A DNA stretch of 64,000 bases from IMG/VR virus record IMGVR_UViG_3300024496_000030, positions 19,117 to 83,116 of that record; one strand, 5' to 3'. A model generated the notes under the pieces. That model was not told where the DNA came from and made no database searches. It saw only the letters and a list, made by a program, of their open reading frames with translations. This DNA is from a virus. Position numbers and translations under genes: made by a program. Positions within the stretch are counted from its first letter, which is position 1; the number at the start of each line of letters is the position of its first letter. Shown piece by piece: positions 50,416-57,790 of this stretch.

Positions 50416-50739
50416 TCAAAGAAAACTTGGTAGTTGAGGTCCCTTAGGTCCAGAAGGTTTAGGTGGCATCAACGGTTTAAATCCCCGTTCATAAAGCTGC
50501 TCCATGTAAGGAGAGTCAATGTGCGGAGCTTTAATAATTGCGTTCGGTGGAGTGTAACGAATCGTGCGTGCAACTAAAGGTCCACCTTGTTCTTGTTCAT
50601 ACTCCTGACGCACTCCTAAATCTGGAATACCTTCACCGGCCTGGCTGTAGTCCTGCATACCGCTGACGTACTGCTGCAGAAAACCAATGGTGTTTTTGTC
50701 CCCACCTAATTTCGTAGGGAAATCATTGTCCATCATCAT
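50416..50739 (-). CDS. Late protein with GFLQxY motif
   Basis: A 107-aa protein. TIGFLQQYVSGMQDYS recalls ALGFLQNYLEARRS in the gene at 57055, and both then become Pro/Arg-rich, so they may be related. C-terminus is Pro/Lys-rich. Not recognised; likely a virion protein. Confidence 0.55.
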   Translation of the reverse strand: MMMDNDFPTKLGGDKNTIGFLQQYVSGMQDYSQAGEGIPDLGVRQEYEQEQGGPLVARTIRYTPPNAIIKAPHIDSPYMEQLYERGFKPLMPPKPSGPKGPQLPSFL

Positions 50740-50741
50740 GA

Positions 50742-51545
50742 TCAGATCAGGCCCAGGCGGAAGGCACGAGTTAAGTTACGGGCACGATCACCAGCACTCA
50801 TGCCAGCAGTCGTTGCCATGTCAGCTTGCGTAGCAGTGGCTTCCTGTTGGGCAGCCTGAGATGCCAAAGGATTTAAGGTTTCCATCGTTGGACCCATCTC
50901 ACCTTGGGCACGGGTACCGAGATCACCCATCTGCACCTCTTCTGGAGTAGCAAACGTACCAGCAAAACCCTTGGTTTCAGGGAATGTGGCAGCTAACAGA
51001 GGGTTATAAGCACCAATAGCACCACCGGCTTGGGCCATGGGAGTCTTGGCATATTTCTCCATCCAGATCTTCATGCCAAGATCTTCTGCTTCTGCTTGCT
51101 TTTCTTGCTTGATCAAGTTTTGGTACTGCGCCATCTGCGACTTGTACTCATCACCCTGTGTGTAATCAACAGTGCCAGCAGGAGTCAGACCTTTAACAAT
51201 GGCACCAGCATTAACAGTTCCAGCAGGAATAGTTACAGGTGCAGTCGGAATGTTGACGCCAGTGCCAGGAGCGGGGACACGACCAAGAAGAGACTGATCT
51301 ACCTGCGGAACCGTTTGTGCATTAACACCGCGTGCACCAATTTGATTGCGATTTAAAAAATCAGCAAAGCCTTGTAGTGGTCCACTAGGTGAAGCAATAT
51401 TTTTGATTGGCGCCAGGATTTCTCCTGCTCGTGTTTGGAAGAATTCCCCAGGACCAAATCCTGGTTTGGTCATCATTAACTCACCGCTAGGTTGTTGCCA
51501 ACGCTTTCCTTTACCGGGAACATTAACCCACCGCCCCTGAGCCAT
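50742..51545 (-). CDS. Putative virion protein
   Basis: A 267-aa protein, Ala/Gly/Gln/Thr-rich, with basic N-terminus (MAQGRWVNVPGKGKRWQQPS) and ending in RAFRLGLI. GTAAGAAAGGAT upstream offers a weak ribosome site. Not recognised. Confidence 0.6.
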   Translation of the reverse strand: MAQGRWVNVPGKGKRWQQPSGELMMTKPGFGPGEFFQTRAGEILAPIKNIASPSGPLQGFADFLNRNQIGARGVNAQTVPQVDQSLLGRVPAPGTGVNIPTAPVTIPAGTVNAGAIVKGLTPAGTVDYTQGDEYKSQMAQYQNLIKQEKQAEAEDLGMKIWMEKYAKTPMAQAGGAIGAYNPLLAATFPETKGFAGTFATPEEVQMGDLGTRAQGEMGPTMETLNPLASQAAQQEATATQADMATTAGMSAGDRARNLTRAFRLGLI

Positions 51546-51600
51546 CTTAAATGTAGAAATCCTTTCTTACAATAGTAACACCGGGACACAGGATCTGCTA

Positions 51601-51792
51601 ATGCAAGTTATTCAAACCTTTCCAAAGGGTACCACTATTGAATTGGGTGAAGATCAACACAACAATCAGGTGCACAGAGTTTGTACACCAGGTGGATCCA
51701 TGTGTCGCTACGTTGAACCTTACCATTGTGCGTTGACGTACGCTGAGCAGTTCGAGGAATGGTACCCTCATGCTCCCCAAGACCTAGAGTAA
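51601..51792 (+). CDS. Small protein of unknown function
   Basis: A 63-aa protein (MQVIQTFPKGTTIELGEDQH) with His/Cys/Tyr residues. Its 3' end overlaps the convergent gene at 51768 by 25 nt. Not recognised. Confidence 0.5.
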   Translation: MQVIQTFPKGTTIELGEDQHNNQVHRVCTPGGSMCRYVEPYHCALTYAEQFEEWYPHAPQDLE

Positions 51793-52100
51793 AAAGCTTT
51801 TTGTTTCCTTTCAGTTAGGAATAAGTTGCTAAAGCAGAGGTTTAACCTGTTTAAATCTCTAAATCCGATATGCAAATTGCCTGGATCTTGTTCTGTTGCT
51901 AGTCTCCAGGCAATTCTTTCTGCTGGAAATATACCATTGGCAACAAAAACTCTGTATTTTGCTACACCACCACGGTGATCTAGCTTGGTTGCAGGTTGCA
52001 AAGTCTCCTTATCTAGGAGCAGACCTTTATTTTGGTCATAAATTAGCTCTTTTTGGATAGTAGAAGCCTCAGGAAGTTTCAAATAGAAGTGACTTGCCAA
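51768..52100 (-). CDS. Degenerate HNH homing-endonuclease-like protein
   Basis: A 110-aa protein, apparently from TTG 52100. YDQNKGLLLDKET, KYRVFVANGIFPAERIAWRL and LHIGFRDLNRLNLCFSNL follow the layout of HNH homing proteins (a pattern like GYRVV-N-RFxAHRIAWxL...IDHxNxxxxDNRxxNL), but the expected His residues are Glu and Phe/Arg. It is probably catalytically dead or a repurposed DNA-binding protein. Confidence 0.45.
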   Translation of the reverse strand: MASHFYLKLPEASTIQKELIYDQNKGLLLDKETLQPATKLDHRGGVAKYRVFVANGIFPAERIAWRLATEQDPGNLHIGFRDLNRLNLCFSNLFLTERKQKAFYSRSWGA

Positions 52101-52157
52101 GTTGGGGAAAGCAAATGTACTACTTAGGATTGCCCGTAAACCGTTGTCCCGCAGTCA

Positions 52158-52381
52158 CTTTGCTCCAGGGGGCAAAGGAACGGACGTTTTCAGCAGTTAT
52201 TTCCGCTATTACCTACGGCGTGGCGTTTTAGCTGTTCTAAAGTGTCCGTCATAAGTACGGGTGCTTGGAACGGATACATTAGAACAGCTAGCTACCGGTA
52301 TCTAAAGATATATAGGGATTTAAGAGCAAAAGCGTCCGTTCTTTTGTCAATCCTTAAAATCCCTTGACTCGCAAGGGATTT
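52158..52381. other. Palindromic locus with nested hairpins and AACGGA repeats
   Basis: Part of a 319-nt gap between divergent genes. Outer stem: 52173-52186 with 52333-52346, 14 pairs. Inner stem: 52229-52249 with 52270-52290, 21 positions with one mismatch and one G-U. A CTTTGC/GCAAAG stem (52158-52177) competes with the outer stem. A third stem AAATCCCTTG/CAAGGGATTT lies at 52357-52381. GGAACGGA or its complement recurs four times. Could be a structured RNA, an origin-like element or a small non-autonomous mobile element. Confidence 0.55.
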
Positions 52382-52419
52382 GACCCTATCCTCAAGGTGT
52401 TCCAAAAACCTCCCCTACT

Positions 52420-52926
52420 GTGGACTACCTGCAGTTTTTCAGAGATGAATACCTAACAGAACAAGATCTCGTTGCTTTTGCTACTACTCTCAAGCTGTGT
52501 CAAGATGGAATCGGATTGAGTCCATGCTGGTGCTTGAAGAAACTGGACCACCCTGGCCTCAAACACTTCTCTACATCGCACCGATTCCGTCCCCAGTTCA
52601 AAGGACGGGATGCCAGGCTGCTGGCACTGGCCCTGGTGAATCAGTTCATGCCAGAGGAGGGGGCAGTGGTGGTGCGTAAACACACCTGTCAATCACAGCA
52701 CTGCATCAACCCGTCTCACTACTACTTTGGAACGTTGAAAGATGTGAAGCTAGAGCACGCCAAGAGAAAAGGAATCAATATCAATCCAGCAATGGTCACA
52801 GAAATCCGGTCCAAGCGTGAGTCTGATAAGACTACGTGGACATATCAGAAGTTGGGCAAGTTCTACAAACTCCCCTACCATGTCATCAGACGCATCTGCA
52901 CGGAGAACGCTTACGCCAATGGCTAA
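52420..52926 (+). CDS. HNH/His-Me-finger homing-type endonuclease
   Basis: A 168-aa protein from GTG. VVVRKHTCQSQHCINPSHYYFGT is the zinc loop and active-site region of homing His-Me nucleases (H-x-C...C-x-N-P-x-H). The C-terminus (TWTYQKLGKFYKLPYHVIRR) looks like a helix-turn-helix for site recognition. It overlaps the next gene by 8 nt. Directly preceded by the palindromic locus. Confidence 0.65.
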   Translation: MDYLQFFRDEYLTEQDLVAFATTLKLCQDGIGLSPCWCLKKLDHPGLKHFSTSHRFRPQFKGRDARLLALALVNQFMPEEGAVVVRKHTCQSQHCINPSHYYFGTLKDVKLEHAKRKGININPAMVTEIRSKRESDKTTWTYQKLGKFYKLPYHVIRRICTENAYANG

Positions 52927-53530
52927 CCTTGATGGCATCCTCAGTGAAAACCTGGATTCAATCCTGAAGCCTGATAATAAATTTGAGAACCAGGTCAAGA
53001 AGATCCATCAAGAGACTGCTAATAAGTACTGCCTCTGGCACCGCAACGGCGAGCCCACTCATTGGAACAACTTTGGACTCATGGGAGAATGTCGAGATTG
53101 CTTAGCAGAGATCCACAGAGGGCGCTGCACTGTTGATGTTTGTAACTTTGAACTGGATACCTACTGGACAGTTCGGAACTTCTGGCTAAAGGTGGATATC
53201 AAAGGACCAAATGAGTGCTGGCCTTGGATGGGAGCAACGCGGCGCAACAACCAAGAGACTGTTGCGTACATGCCAAGCCCCTTTCATTCCGCCAAAACAC
53301 AGTCCGCCTCCAGGGTTGCCTTCTGGTTATCACGTGGTTACACAGGGAAATACCGCGTATTCCATCAAGAAGGTTGTGATGTTCTGTGCTGCAACCCACT
53401 GCATCTGCGTATAAAGGAGTTAGCATCAGTACCTCAGCCCACTGAGATCACGACCATAAATCTGAGCTATGGCAACATCTTCGACCGAGCAAAAACCAAT
53501 GCAGAAGCGGAGTCAGGTACTCCCGAGTAA
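52919..53530 (+). CDS. HNH/His-Me-finger homing-type endonuclease
   Basis: A 203-aa protein from ATG 52919. A Cys/His cluster (residues about 38-66: YCLWHRNGEP, GECRDCLAE) precedes an HNH-like domain: GPNECWPWMGATRRNN, SASRVAFWLSRGYTG, FHQEGCDVLCCNPLHLRI. The same C-x-N-P-x-H core as the previous gene suggests a related enzyme. Overlaps both neighbours. Confidence 0.6.
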   Translation: MANLDGILSENLDSILKPDNKFENQVKKIHQETANKYCLWHRNGEPTHWNNFGLMGECRDCLAEIHRGRCTVDVCNFELDTYWTVRNFWLKVDIKGPNECWPWMGATRRNNQETVAYMPSPFHSAKTQSASRVAFWLSRGYTGKYRVFHQEGCDVLCCNPLHLRIKELASVPQPTEITTINLSYGNIFDRAKTNAEAESGTPE

Positions 53531-53810
53531 CTTCCACTCAAAAGAAAAGCAGTACGCAGGCTTCATCACCATTGGTGGAGAAGCTCATGTTACTGATTGG
53601 TTTGAAACCAAGGAAGAAGCTGAGCTGGAATTGCGCTGCCTAGAAAAATCTTTAAGCTACGAATTGATTGAAACTGTAGAAATGGAAGGTATGTATCCAG
53701 AACGCGCTAGAATCATTGAAGAAAAGTATCAAGCCAGTGGCCGTACTAACGGTTTATACACCGGTTTAAATCTGTCTGATGGCAAGATTTCTGACAACGT
53801 TGCCAGTTAA
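53469..53810 (+). CDS. Protein of unknown function
   Basis: A 113-aa acidic protein (MATSSTEQKPMQKRSQVLPS) overlapping the HNH gene by 62 nt and the next gene by 32 nt in other frames. Not recognised. Confidence 0.5.
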   Translation: MATSSTEQKPMQKRSQVLPSNFHSKEKQYAGFITIGGEAHVTDWFETKEEAELELRCLEKSLSYELIETVEMEGMYPERARIIEEKYQASGRTNGLYTGLNLSDGKISDNVAS

Positions 53811-54456
53811 CCTAGGTTTCGTTAACTTAGGAACAGTAGAAACATATCCCACTGGAGGCACAGGGCCTACTGCTTATGGTCCCACATCATACTACGGTAG
53901 TGATCCACTGCCTCCACGTCTGGGAGATTCTGTTAATAACCCTGTTAATCTGGGGAATCTCACGTCTATATATCGCACGATAAATATCTCTAACTCTCAT
54001 GGCGGTTTATCCCGTCAACAAAGTACATTTTTTGCATTCAACTTATTAACGCCACGAGCAATCAAAGTAACCCAGAATTTCAGTCAGACTGCAACAACAC
54101 AGAAAACAAATAAAAACACTTTACTGTCTTTCTACAAAGTAGAAGATGGTACTCATCGCCGAGAACTGCCCATTAATGATCAAGGTTACGTCATTGATGA
54201 AGCGTCGGTAGAAAACGGCGACCAAGAAAACCCTAACGTCTGGACTGATTATCCAGCAACGCAGCTCCCTAAAGGAAACTATATCTTTTTAATTACCAAC
54301 GATATCCGTTATCTAGAAACCACCTACTCAATTTCTTTAGAAGCTTTCATTGCCGACTGGCGCTTTGTGAATGAAAGTGTAGAGGAAGCACTTGACTTTG
54401 GATCCATTACGTCGCCAGTAACAGCTACGCTGGACTTTGGTTCAGTAACATCTTGA
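53779..54456 (+). CDS. Strand-rich protein, possibly virion surface
   Basis: A 225-aa protein (MARFLTTLPVNLGFVNLGTV). It is rich in Thr/Ser/Tyr/Asn; the centre (STFFAFNLLTPRAIKVTQNF, then PKGNYIFLITND) resembles a beta-sandwich binding domain. The end has a short repeat (DFGSITSPVTATLDFGSVTS). Not recognised. Confidence 0.55.
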   Translation: MARFLTTLPVNLGFVNLGTVETYPTGGTGPTAYGPTSYYGSDPLPPRLGDSVNNPVNLGNLTSIYRTINISNSHGGLSRQQSTFFAFNLLTPRAIKVTQNFSQTATTQKTNKNTLLSFYKVEDGTHRRELPINDQGYVIDEASVENGDQENPNVWTDYPATQLPKGNYIFLITNDIRYLETTYSISLEAFIADWRFVNESVEEALDFGSITSPVTATLDFGSVTS

Positions 54457-54480
54457 TTCTTTCAAGAAATCTGCTAACCT
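54453..54480 (+). promoter_or_regulatory. Putative promoter (TTGATT-16-TAACCT)
   Basis: TTGATT at 54453-54458, 16-nt spacer ending in CTGC, TAACCT at 54475-54480, 22 nt before the ATG. Same layout as at 44410. Confidence 0.45.
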
Positions 54481-54501
54481 AATTACAGCTGCATAGCCAC
54501 C

Positions 54502-54705
54502 ATGAAAACTGTTACTCTCAAAGAATTTGAGCTTAACTTCGATGTTTTCATGGATGACATCATTGAAAACAACCGCCACTATAAGATTACTTATGGTGAC
54601 GGTAAAGCTGTCATGATGGTTCCTTATACTGAATATGATCTACTTCTAAACACTTATCAAGACTGGATCGAAGAAACTAAAAGCTCGATTGAAGAAAGCT
54701 TTTAG
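54502..54705 (+). CDS. Phd/YefM-like antitoxin
   Basis: A 67-aa protein. MKTVTLKEFELNFDVFMDDI, HYKITYGDGKAVMMVPYTEY and DLLLNTYQDWIEETKSS follow the Phd/YefM fold: N-terminal strand-helix, a K-I-T...G-K-A-V-M-V-P hairpin, then helices. Such antitoxins bind operator DNA and neutralise RelE/Doc-like toxins. No toxin gene is adjacent, and it has its own promoter candidate. Its stop abuts that of the convergent gene. Confidence 0.7.
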   Translation: MKTVTLKEFELNFDVFMDDIIENNRHYKITYGDGKAVMMVPYTEYDLLLNTYQDWIEETKSSIEESF

Positions 54706-55125
54706 TTAACGGCCAAGATCTGTAAGAGGTTTTGAACCAGTAGAAGTTAAACCTAATGCATCAGAATAAGCTTCTCGTGAATCTTTTTTCTTTTTAGGTT
54801 TATCCATCACTGGTGGTTTAAACATACCGCTTTCTTCTGCAGTTTTTACTAAACCAGAAAGATCTTTAATTTCTGGAGCACGGTAAGGCTCAATAACATC
54901 ACCGCCTCCAGTTGTGTATGGATCATAAACAGGTGCCATACCATACTCACCCAGATAACGATTGACGTTTTCTTGACGAGTGGAGGCAGCTAAACGCGCA
55001 CGTTTCTGGTAAAAATCTGCTAAACCTGTAAGTTTATCTAGATACTCAGGAGATAGGTATTCCCGTACAATGACAGGTTTACCACCTTTAACAACGGTTT
55101 CACTCTTAGGTGCGCTGGAGCCCAT
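54706..55125 (-). CDS. Putative virion protein
   Basis: A 139-aa protein (MGSSAPKSETVVKGGKPVIV) with a helical part and a Lys-rich stretch (DKPKKKKDSREAYS). Convergent with the antitoxin gene with no base between stops. Not recognised. Confidence 0.55.
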   Translation of the reverse strand: MGSSAPKSETVVKGGKPVIVREYLSPEYLDKLTGLADFYQKRARLAASTRQENVNRYLGEYGMAPVYDPYTTGGGDVIEPYRAPEIKDLSGLVKTAEESGMFKPPVMDKPKKKKDSREAYSDALGLTSTGSKPLTDLGR

Positions 55126-55185
55126 TGCTAATCTTTACTTCAGCTTGACTTCTATACTTACTCTATCGGAGATAAACCTGTAAAC

Positions 55186-55524
55186 ATGGGGCACCACCTG
55201 GAACCCACCGACGATCAAAGCAATGATCAAGATCAGCTCAGCGTAGGTAAGAGGTCGCTTCATCAACATAGTCCTTTTACTGAGGATTTTAAAGAATTGC
55301 TCAAGGCAATGTCCACTAAGACGATGTTATCACTAATGTCAACCCAACAGAAGAACTTCGCAAAGTCTTTATGGGAAGCTTGCAACTATGGCGGTCGGCC
55401 TAAACCAGGTGACCTAAAGCACATGGAGCCTATAAGGGATTACTACGAACTGGTTCTCATGATGGATCATCAGCGCCAGTGGGAAGAGAAACAGTTCTAT
55501 TGCAAGCAAGCAAAAAATTGTTAG
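55186..55524 (+). CDS. Protein of unknown function
   Basis: A 112-aa protein (MGHHLEPTDDQSNDQDQLSV) with a polar N-terminus and helical C-terminus. Not recognised. Confidence 0.5.
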   Translation: MGHHLEPTDDQSNDQDQLSVGKRSLHQHSPFTEDFKELLKAMSTKTMLSLMSTQQKNFAKSLWEACNYGGRPKPGDLKHMEPIRDYYELVLMMDHQRQWEEKQFYCKQAKNC

Positions 55525-55548
55525 GCTATGGCAAAACAAACCCTATGA

Positions 55549-56121
55549 ATGAGCTATCGTTTTACCGATCTTGATATTGATCTAGTTACGGTCGAGAACT
55601 ATCAAGAGATTTTAAAACCTTCTTTAGCTCAGCAGGTTACACCGTTCCTGCCGCCAGAGGGAAGCTTTGAAACGCCAGACCTTAAGCGATACCTGGAGCT
55701 GGTCAAGAGCTATGAGGTCAGCACAACGGATCTTATTCACGGGTTATCACTAGCTGATCAGATCAGGATTACCTTCAGTGATATGAAACCCGCCACCATT
55801 TGTGAGAAGTTTCCCGACATTGACTTAGCAACAAAACGGCGATATCGTTGTGTAGCTGAATATTTGATACGCCAGCAAGAGCTAGCTAAACTCAAAGATG
55901 AGAATGGCAAGCTCATTAAGAAACTAGGCAATATGGGAAAGATGGTTGTCATCTATCAACCCCTGCCTAAGATCTGCAAAACCCTACAACAAACCGGACT
56001 CGGGCAGTTTATTAAAGATGAGCGACAGGCGGCAAAGGTTAATCAACGGTCTCCTCTCAACAGCCAAAACTGGTGGGGAGAAGAAGATGGCACAGCTTGT
56101 GATCGAGAGAATCTGTGCTGA
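55549..56121 (+). CDS. Protein of unknown function
   Basis: A 190-aa helical protein (MSYRFTDLDIDLVTVENYQE). The middle (DLATKRRYRCVAEYLIRQQE) looks DNA-binding. It overlaps the next gene by 35 nt. Not recognised. Confidence 0.55.
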   Translation: MSYRFTDLDIDLVTVENYQEILKPSLAQQVTPFLPPEGSFETPDLKRYLELVKSYEVSTTDLIHGLSLADQIRITFSDMKPATICEKFPDIDLATKRRYRCVAEYLIRQQELAKLKDENGKLIKKLGNMGKMVVIYQPLPKICKTLQQTGLGQFIKDERQAAKVNQRSPLNSQNWWGEEDGTACDRENLC

Positions 56122-56434
56122 CATGTGTGACTTCTACGAGAAGTTCTACGGCAACGAAGGTCCTGGCGCCATGGTGTATGTTCCTGGTACTGAAAAGCCT
56201 GAGGACTCCATGTTCTACTTGACGGTCCCAGCATTGATCCAGGCACAGTCTGACTTCCGCTCCAGGGAAATGGATGGTCCTGCTGAGATTATGCAGAAAG
56301 CCATTGCCCGTGCAGAATCTATTAACCCAAAGGAGCAGGCTGTTTTTATCCTCCAGGATGAAAAGCAAATGTCCCTGATCTGCTATAAGCGTGATCAGCC
56401 ACTGCCATTTGCTGAACTGGGAGAGGATGCATAG
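56087..56434 (+). CDS. Protein of unknown function
   Basis: A 115-aa acidic protein from ATG 56087 (MAQLVIERICADMCDFYEKF). I choose this start because GGGGAG lies eight bases upstream; the frame is open earlier. Not recognised. Confidence 0.55.
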   Translation: MAQLVIERICADMCDFYEKFYGNEGPGAMVYVPGTEKPEDSMFYLTVPALIQAQSDFRSREMDGPAEIMQKAIARAESINPKEQAVFILQDEKQMSLICYKRDQPLPFAELGEDA

Positions 56435-57053
56435 GCAGCGGGCTACAACAAATAACCATTTTGAAAAGCTCTATCGCATCTACCGACTAGAGGAAGATTG
56501 GTGTACACCACCTGAATATCTTCCTCTGATTTATCACACCTTAGGTAGCGTTGATCTTGATCCAGGATCAACAGAACATGCTAATAATGAGTTCTTAAAA
56601 GCAGATACAATCTTTACCAAGAAGGATGATGCACTCAACCGCACCGATCCCTGGCGCGGCAATGTGTATTGCTTCCCTCCCACCTATGGCCGCTGCTCCT
56701 TTAACAAACACAGGGGCAGCTGGCGCTGGTCATTACGCGGTGGCTTTGGCGCACAGAGTCCGTCTACAGCTTGGTTCAGACGCCTGGAGAAGGACTGGAA
56801 GCTGGGCTATGTCAATGCTGCCTTGTTCTTTACGGTGACGCCAGAGGTGATGAGAACGGCTCCTCAGATCTGGGATTATCCAATCTGTATTCCGTCAAAA
56901 CGTCCTAAGTTGCTGCACGGCAAGACGTTCTACCAGATTGAAAACTTCCCTAAATGGGGATTCTTTGTATTCTTACCACCCAAGGAAGGTGGCTTTAACC
57001 GCCTGGATAAGTTTGAAGAAGCCTTCTCAACGATTGGGAAGGTTGTACTTTGA
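56427..57053 (+). CDS. DNA N6-adenine methyltransferase (phage Dam type) with variant motif
   Basis: A 208-aa protein from ATG 56427. EDWCTPPEYLPLIYHTLGSV, DLDPGSTEHANNEFLKADTI and FTKKDD match the phage Dam family (T-P-x-x, D-L-D-P-x-S...A-N). The catalytic N/D-P-P-Y motif reads CFPPTYG here, so the first residue is changed and one residue is inserted. It would methylate adenine, perhaps in GATC, to evade restriction, if active. Confidence 0.65.
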   Translation: MHRQRATTNNHFEKLYRIYRLEEDWCTPPEYLPLIYHTLGSVDLDPGSTEHANNEFLKADTIFTKKDDALNRTDPWRGNVYCFPPTYGRCSFNKHRGSWRWSLRGGFGAQSPSTAWFRRLEKDWKLGYVNAALFFTVTPEVMRTAPQIWDYPICIPSKRPKLLHGKTFYQIENFPKWGFFVFLPPKEGGFNRLDKFEEAFSTIGKVVL

Positions 57054-57054
57054 A

Positions 57055-57351
57055 CTAAGACGGTGTAGCGCGAAAGGAATTGCGGTAACCAAGAGAGCGG
57101 TCAGTGTTACCGAAACTGGAAGAACCACGTGGCTCGTAAGGGAGCGCAACGATAGGAATAGTACCGCCTTGTGCAGGGAAAACAAACCGATCATCTTGGC
57201 TCCGTTCCTGTGTGATAGGCAGCCTAGCGGTTGAACGCCGCGCTTCTAAATAGTTTTGTAAGAAACCAAGGGCCTGATTGTTGTCAGGCATCTCCTTTGC
57301 TTCTTTAAAGCGACTGTCAACCTTGTAGGATTGACTCTTCTCAAATGCCAT
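57055..57351 (-). CDS. Late protein with GFLQxY motif
   Basis: A 98-aa basic protein (MAFEKSQSYKVDSRFKEAKE). NNQALGFLQNYLEARRS parallels the gene at 50416. Ends in NSFRATPS. Convergent with the methyltransferase, one base between stops. Probably a virion protein. Confidence 0.55.
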   Translation of the reverse strand: MAFEKSQSYKVDSRFKEAKEMPDNNQALGFLQNYLEARRSTARLPITQERSQDDRFVFPAQGGTIPIVALPYEPRGSSSFGNTDRSLGYRNSFRATPS

Positions 57352-57382
57352 TCTATTATTCTGCCAGCACTAAACGTTAACC

Positions 57383-57790
57383 TTGTCAGATCCAGTCAAT
57401 CACCCCAATCATTACACCAAAGGTGGTGTGGAATGTATTGATGCCATCCAATCCTCAATGACAGAGGAGGCCTTCCGTGGCTACTGCAAAGGTAACATTC
57501 AAAAATATATCTATCGCTACGAAGATAAACAGAATCCTAAGCAGGATCTATTGAAGGCACGGTGGTATCTGGATCGTCTGCTTCAAACGTTTCCTCAAGA
57601 AACTCAGTCAGAGCCTCAACCTCCTCAATCATCAACACCCGAGCAAACGCATCAAGCTCCTGTAAATATTTCTCTGACTCCTCCGGAATTAGACTGCTTG
57701 CGTACCTTAGAGGCTCTAGATCTTTTAGATCAGCTTCAAGGAAAGAAGAGCGGGAGCCCGTCGACCGTGGCGGCTCGTTCCAAAGCGTAA
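57383..57790 (+). CDS. DUF3310-type protein
   Basis: A 135-aa protein from TTG. PVNHPNHYTKGGVECIDAIQ, FRGYCKGNIQKYIYRYEDKQ and LKARWYLDRLL are the DUF3310 signature (related to T7 gp1.7 nucleotide kinase). The domain ends near residue 74; the remaining Pro/Gln-rich tail is antisense to the end of the convergent gene at 57537. Confidence 0.75.
   Translation: MSDPVNHPNHYTKGGVECIDAIQSSMTEEAFRGYCKGNIQKYIYRYEDKQNPKQDLLKARWYLDRLLQTFPQETQSEPQPPQSSTPEQTHQAPVNISLTPPELDCLRTLEALDLLDQLQGKKSGSPSTVAARSKA

Noticed and set aside
52158-52381. Group I intron or IscB/HEARO-type RNA at the palindromic locus
   Set aside because: It does not interrupt a recognisable gene, and the neighbouring HNH proteins lack the RuvC parts that IscB needs.
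52382-52400. Phage attachment site from a tRNA T-arm-like GGGTCAAATCCC
   Set aside because: The TTC of a T loop is missing and no integrase is present, so the resemblance is probably chance within a hairpin flank.
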